64,000 nt of DNA from CAYQXJ01 sp964421565 (GTDB lineage: Bacteria; Planctomycetota; Brocadiia; SM23-32), in assembly GCA_964421565.1 (NCBI GenBank), contig CAYQXJ010000010.1:62001-126000 (forward strand). Reading direction: 5' to 3'. The position numbers and the translations under genes are program-made. Shown here in pieces: positions 61,356 to 64,000 of this stretch. A model generated the notes under the pieces. That model ran no database searches, was not told the DNA's origin, and saw nothing but the letters and a program-made list of their open reading frames with translations. Within the stretch, counting starts at the first letter, position 1, and each line of letters starts with the position of its first letter.

Positions 61356-62550
61356 AGCCGTCTGTGGTGCTGACGCCGTCGAGGGCCTGCTTCAGGTCTT
61401 CCAGCAGGTCTTCGGCGGGCTCGATGCCCGCCGAAAGGCGCACAGTGTTGCGCCGCACACCGAAGCTCAACCGCCGCTCCTCGGGCAGGTAGAGCATGGT
61501 CGTCAGGTAGGGGATGCAAACGAGCGTCTCCGTCGCTCCGAGGCTCACGGCGTGGACTATCGTTTCCAGGCGGGTGATGAAGTCCCTGGCGTCCTGCCCG
61601 GTCCGGCCGACGTCGAAGGCGAGCACTCCACCGAATCCGTCGTGCATCTGGCGCACGGCGATATCGTGGCAGGGGTCGCTCTGCAGGCCGGGGTAGCGCA
61701 CGCGGGATATGCCGGCATGGTCCTCCAGGAACCGGGCGATCGCAAGGGCGTTCTCGGCCATCCTCTTGGCCCGCAGGGGGAATGTCTTCAGCCCTCTCTC
61801 CAGCAGGGAGGCGCTGAACGCGTCGAGGGTCGTGCCGATAGCCTGGCGCGTGAACCACAGGTCGTTGTAGAGCTCTTTGGCGCCGCAGATGGCGCCGGCC
61901 ATGATGTCGTTGTGTCCGCCAAGGGCCTTCGTGGCGCTGTGGACCACCAGGTCGGCGCCGAGTTTGAGAGGCTTCTGGTGGTAAGGGGTGGCGAAAGTGT
62001 TGTCCACCACGAGCATCGCGCCGGCGCGGTCGGCCGCTTCGCGCGCCGTCGCAATGTCCACCACCTTGCACAGCGGGTTCGTAGGCGTCTCCAGGAAGAT
62101 CATCCGCGTGGTGTCCTTGACCGTCTCCGCCAGTCGGTCTGATTCGGAGGCATCGAGCCAGGTCACATCGACTCCGAGGCGCTGCAGGATGAGTGAGACC
62201 TTATAGTTGGCACCGTATACGTCATGGAAGATGACCAGGTTCTCGCCCGCGCTCAGGTAAGTCAGGTAGACCATGGTACAGGCGGCCATGCCTGTGGTAC
62301 AGATGACACAGTCCTCGGCTTCTTCCAGGTCGGCCACCTGGCCTTCGACAGAGCGCACGGTGGGGTTGTCGTCGCGGTGGTAGGTATAGCCATCCACCTC
62401 GCCATCGGTGATCTGGCGGAGAACTTCGAAGGAAGCGTACTCGTAGTTGACGGCGTGCACGATGGGCGTGACCATCGGCTTGTTGCCGTATGGCGTGAGG
62501 GGGTCCTGCGGCTTTGGCAACAGCCGCTTGCGCTGGTATTCTTCCGACAT
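61354..62550 (-). CDS. Cys/Met-metabolism PLP enzyme (cystathionine gamma-synthase / gamma-lyase family)
   Basis: A 398-residue PLP-dependent enzyme of transsulfuration. The PLP lysine is in VVHSATKALGGHND (about residue 205), the ring-stacking Tyr/cofactor contacts lie in YGANYKVSL, and LVVDNTFATPYHQKPL is the family signature. The choice between cystathionine gamma-synthase, cystathionine beta/gamma-lyase, O-acetylhomoserine sulfhydrylase and methionine gamma-lyase cannot be made from these motifs. GGAGGTCC precedes ATG 62550. Confidence 0.93.
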   Translation of the reverse strand: MSEEYQRKRLLPKPQDPLTPYGNKPMVTPIVHAVNYEYASFEVLRQITDGEVDGYTYHRDDNPTVRSVEGQVADLEEAEDCVICTTGMAACTMVYLTYLSAGENLVIFHDVYGANYKVSLILQRLGVDVTWLDASESDRLAETVKDTTRMIFLETPTNPLCKVVDIATAREAADRAGAMLVVDNTFATPYHQKPLKLGADLVVHSATKALGGHNDIMAGAICGAKELYNDLWFTRQAIGTTLDAFSASLLERGLKTFPLRAKRMAENALAIARFLEDHAGISRVRYPGLQSDPCHDIAVRQMHDGFGGVLAFDVGRTGQDARDFITRLETIVHAVSLGATETLVCIPYLTTMLYLPEERRLSFGVRRNTVRLSAGIEPAEDLLEDLKQALDGVSTTDG

Positions 62551-62711
62551 GAGGACCTCCGCTTGGCGTGAACAGATAGCCTGAGCATACCTAAAGCGGG
62601 GTCCCGCTGCCAGCGCAAGCCGCAGAGGGCGCTGCATGTGGCCGAGGTGGACTTCCTGGACGCCATGGGCAGGGCGCTACCTGTTCTGCCGTGCCTGGCT
62701 CCGCTGCCGTC

Positions 62712-64000
62712 CTATCGGTGATCTCGTATCACCTGCAGGAACTGCGCCGCATACTGCCGGCACCGTTTCTGGCCGACCCCCTTAACCTGCAGGAACTCCT
62801 CGCGCGTGGAGGGCAACTCGCGCGCCATGCCGCGCAGTGCGCGGTCACCGAACACTACGTAGGCGGGCACCCGCTTGCGGTCGGCTATTTCCTTGCGTAG
62901 CTCACGCAGTTTCTCGAAGAGTTCACGGTCAACGCCCTCCCATGAAGCTTGTTGGGGTTCCGGGCGGCGCGAGCGCGCCGCCTTGCTCTTGCCGCTTCCG
63001 GTGCGCATCAGCAGGCGCGCCTCCTGCTCGCCGCGCATCACCCGCACGCCCTTTTCGGTCAGTTTCAGCACGCCGAAGCTCGGCGTCTTGCTCAGGCACT
63101 CCTGCCCGACCAGTTGCTCGATCCAGTCGCGGACGGTGCGTTGCGACTCCCCGCAGAGCAGTCCGTGCGTGCTGAGGCGGTGGTGTCCGTTCTCCAGCAC
63201 GCGTTCGCTTTCGGCGCCGAGCAGCACGTCGGCCGTGTAGGCGGCCCCGTAACGCTGGTCCAGGCGCGCGACGCAGGAGAGGATCTTCTGCGCGGTTTCC
63301 AGTGAAGCAGGCAGGAAGTCGACCTCCCCCAGGCAGATGTCACATGCGCCGCAGTCGGCCGACTCCAGCGTCTCGCCGAAGTAGCTGAGTATGGCCGCGT
63401 GGCGGCACGTAACGCCGGTGGCGTAAGCGTACATGTCGCTCAACTTGGCCACGGCGACATCCCTGGGCCCGGGCGCCTGCTTGCGCACAATCGCGTTCCA
63501 TACGCCGAAATCGGCCGGTGAGTAGAGCAGGCAGCATTCAGCGTCGAGCCCGTCACGGCCGGCCCGGCCGCTCTCCTGCTGGTAATGCTCCAGTGACTTC
63601 GGCATGCCCGCGTGGATGACGAAGCGCACATTCGGCTTGTCGATGCCCATGCCGAAGGCGACGGTGGCCACGATTATCTCCGCTTCGTCCCGCGCGAAGG
63701 CATCCTGGTTGGCCTTTCGCTCCTGGTCAGACATGCCGGCATGGTAGGGCAGGGCACGGATGCCGCGTTCCTGCAGAGAGGCGCAGAGCTTCTCCACGTC
63801 GGCCCGGCGGATGCTGTAAACGATGCCCGACTCTCCCTCATGCTCCGCCACGATACTGCATACTTGGTCGAGCCGTCGTTTGCGGCGAACGCAGCGGTAA
63901 ACCAGGTTTGGCCGGTCGAAGGAGCCGACCAGCATCTCGGGATCCTGCAGCCTGAGGAAGTGGGCGATGTCCTGCCGCACCTGTCGGGTGGCGGTTGCCG
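62712..64000 (-). CDS. recQ: ATP-dependent DNA helicase RecQ, C-terminal part (5' end outside window)
   Basis: The visible about 429 residues cover helicase domain 2 (FDRPNLVYRCVRR; FGMGIDKPNVRFVIH; ESGRAGRDGLD with motif VI), the zinc-binding cysteines (TCRHAAILSYFGE and CGACDICLG), the RQC winged helix (about 215-320) and an HRDC domain at the end (DRALRGMARELPSTREEFLQ). It unwinds DNA during recombination repair. The frame continues past the window edge through ATATRQVRQDI, so motifs I-III are outside. Confidence 0.95.
   Translation of the reverse strand, partial: ATATRQVRQDIAHFLRLQDPEMLVGSFDRPNLVYRCVRRKRRLDQVCSIVAEHEGESGIVYSIRRADVEKLCASLQERGIRALPYHAGMSDQERKANQDAFARDEAEIIVATVAFGMGIDKPNVRFVIHAGMPKSLEHYQQESGRAGRDGLDAECCLLYSPADFGVWNAIVRKQAPGPRDVAVAKLSDMYAYATGVTCRHAAILSYFGETLESADCGACDICLGEVDFLPASLETAQKILSCVARLDQRYGAAYTADVLLGAESERVLENGHHRLSTHGLLCGESQRTVRDWIEQLVGQECLSKTPSFGVLKLTEKGVRVMRGEQEARLLMRTGSGKSKAARSRRPEPQQASWEGVDRELFEKLRELRKEIADRKRVPAYVVFGDRALRGMARELPSTREEFLQVKGVGQKRCRQYAAQFLQVIRDHR

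Noticed and set aside
1..64000. CRISPR arrays, insertion sequences, integrases or phage genes
   Set aside because: No spaced direct-repeat arrays, transposase or integrase proteins, or flanking attachment repeats were seen anywhere in the window.

Overview
The window is high-GC, gene-dense bacterial DNA with 52 protein-coding genes or gene remnants and one tRNA. There are no rRNAs, insertion sequences, prophage genes or CRISPR arrays. Promoters are of the ordinary TTGACA/TATAAT type, often with exactly 17 bp spacing, and ATG starts usually follow GGAGG-like ribosome sites. Many lipoproteins and secreted modular proteins, expanded Gfo/Idh/MocA, sugar-isomerase and uroporphyrinogen-decarboxylase-like enzymes, a serpin, and large secreted proteins resembling those of planctomycetes point to a free-living saccharolytic bacterium. 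It could belong to the Planctomycetota/PVC, Armatimonadota or a related candidate phylum; the sequence alone does not decide which.

Layout. 1-4740: end of aspS, an alpha/beta hydrolase, tRNA-Thr(CGU), a decayed mgtE remnant and groES-groEL. 4858-7141: divergent plsY and a uroporphyrinogen-decarboxylase-like enzyme. 7386-12679: a stand-alone GMP-synthase-type ATP pyrophosphatase, carA and carB. 12724-17542 (minus): two glycosidase-like proteins and a membrane coiled-coil protein. 17756-25166: a carbohydrate block with a PfkB kinase, two Gfo/Idh/MocA oxidoreductases, an arylsulfotransferase-like protein, a racemase, a NanA-like lyase and a sialidase-like propeller. 25188-33086: serpin, hflX, apbE, an unknown gene, rnpA, yidD, a HEAT-repeat lipoprotein and an acidic coiled-coil protein. 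33401-40218: a probable polyol/pentulose block (TIM-barrel isomerase, FGGY kinase, large secreted protein, sorbitol-type dehydrogenase). 40357-40539: a 60-residue histone-fold protein with a strong promoter. 40912-47785: PQQ-type lipoprotein, Mut7-C RNase-like protein, a phosphatase/kinase partner-switching protein with its STAS partner, a flippase-like membrane protein, an orphan fumarase alpha subunit, a nuclease and a DUF123 protein. 47878-55415: four consecutive exported or membrane proteins. 55428-64000: a polyferredoxin, an ABC exporter pair, an NAD-dependent epimerase, a Cys/Met-metabolism PLP enzyme and the C-terminal part of RecQ.

The points most worth a second look are the bacterial histone with a possibly structured RNA downstream; a CarA whose glutaminase pocket has been lost, directly after a GMP-synthase-type subunit that has no glutaminase domain, so both may run on ammonia or a partner in trans; a membrane polyferredoxin that looks like a NapH-NapG fusion with an internal twin-arginine motif; a fused anti-sigma kinase/phosphatase; and the exported four-gene block.
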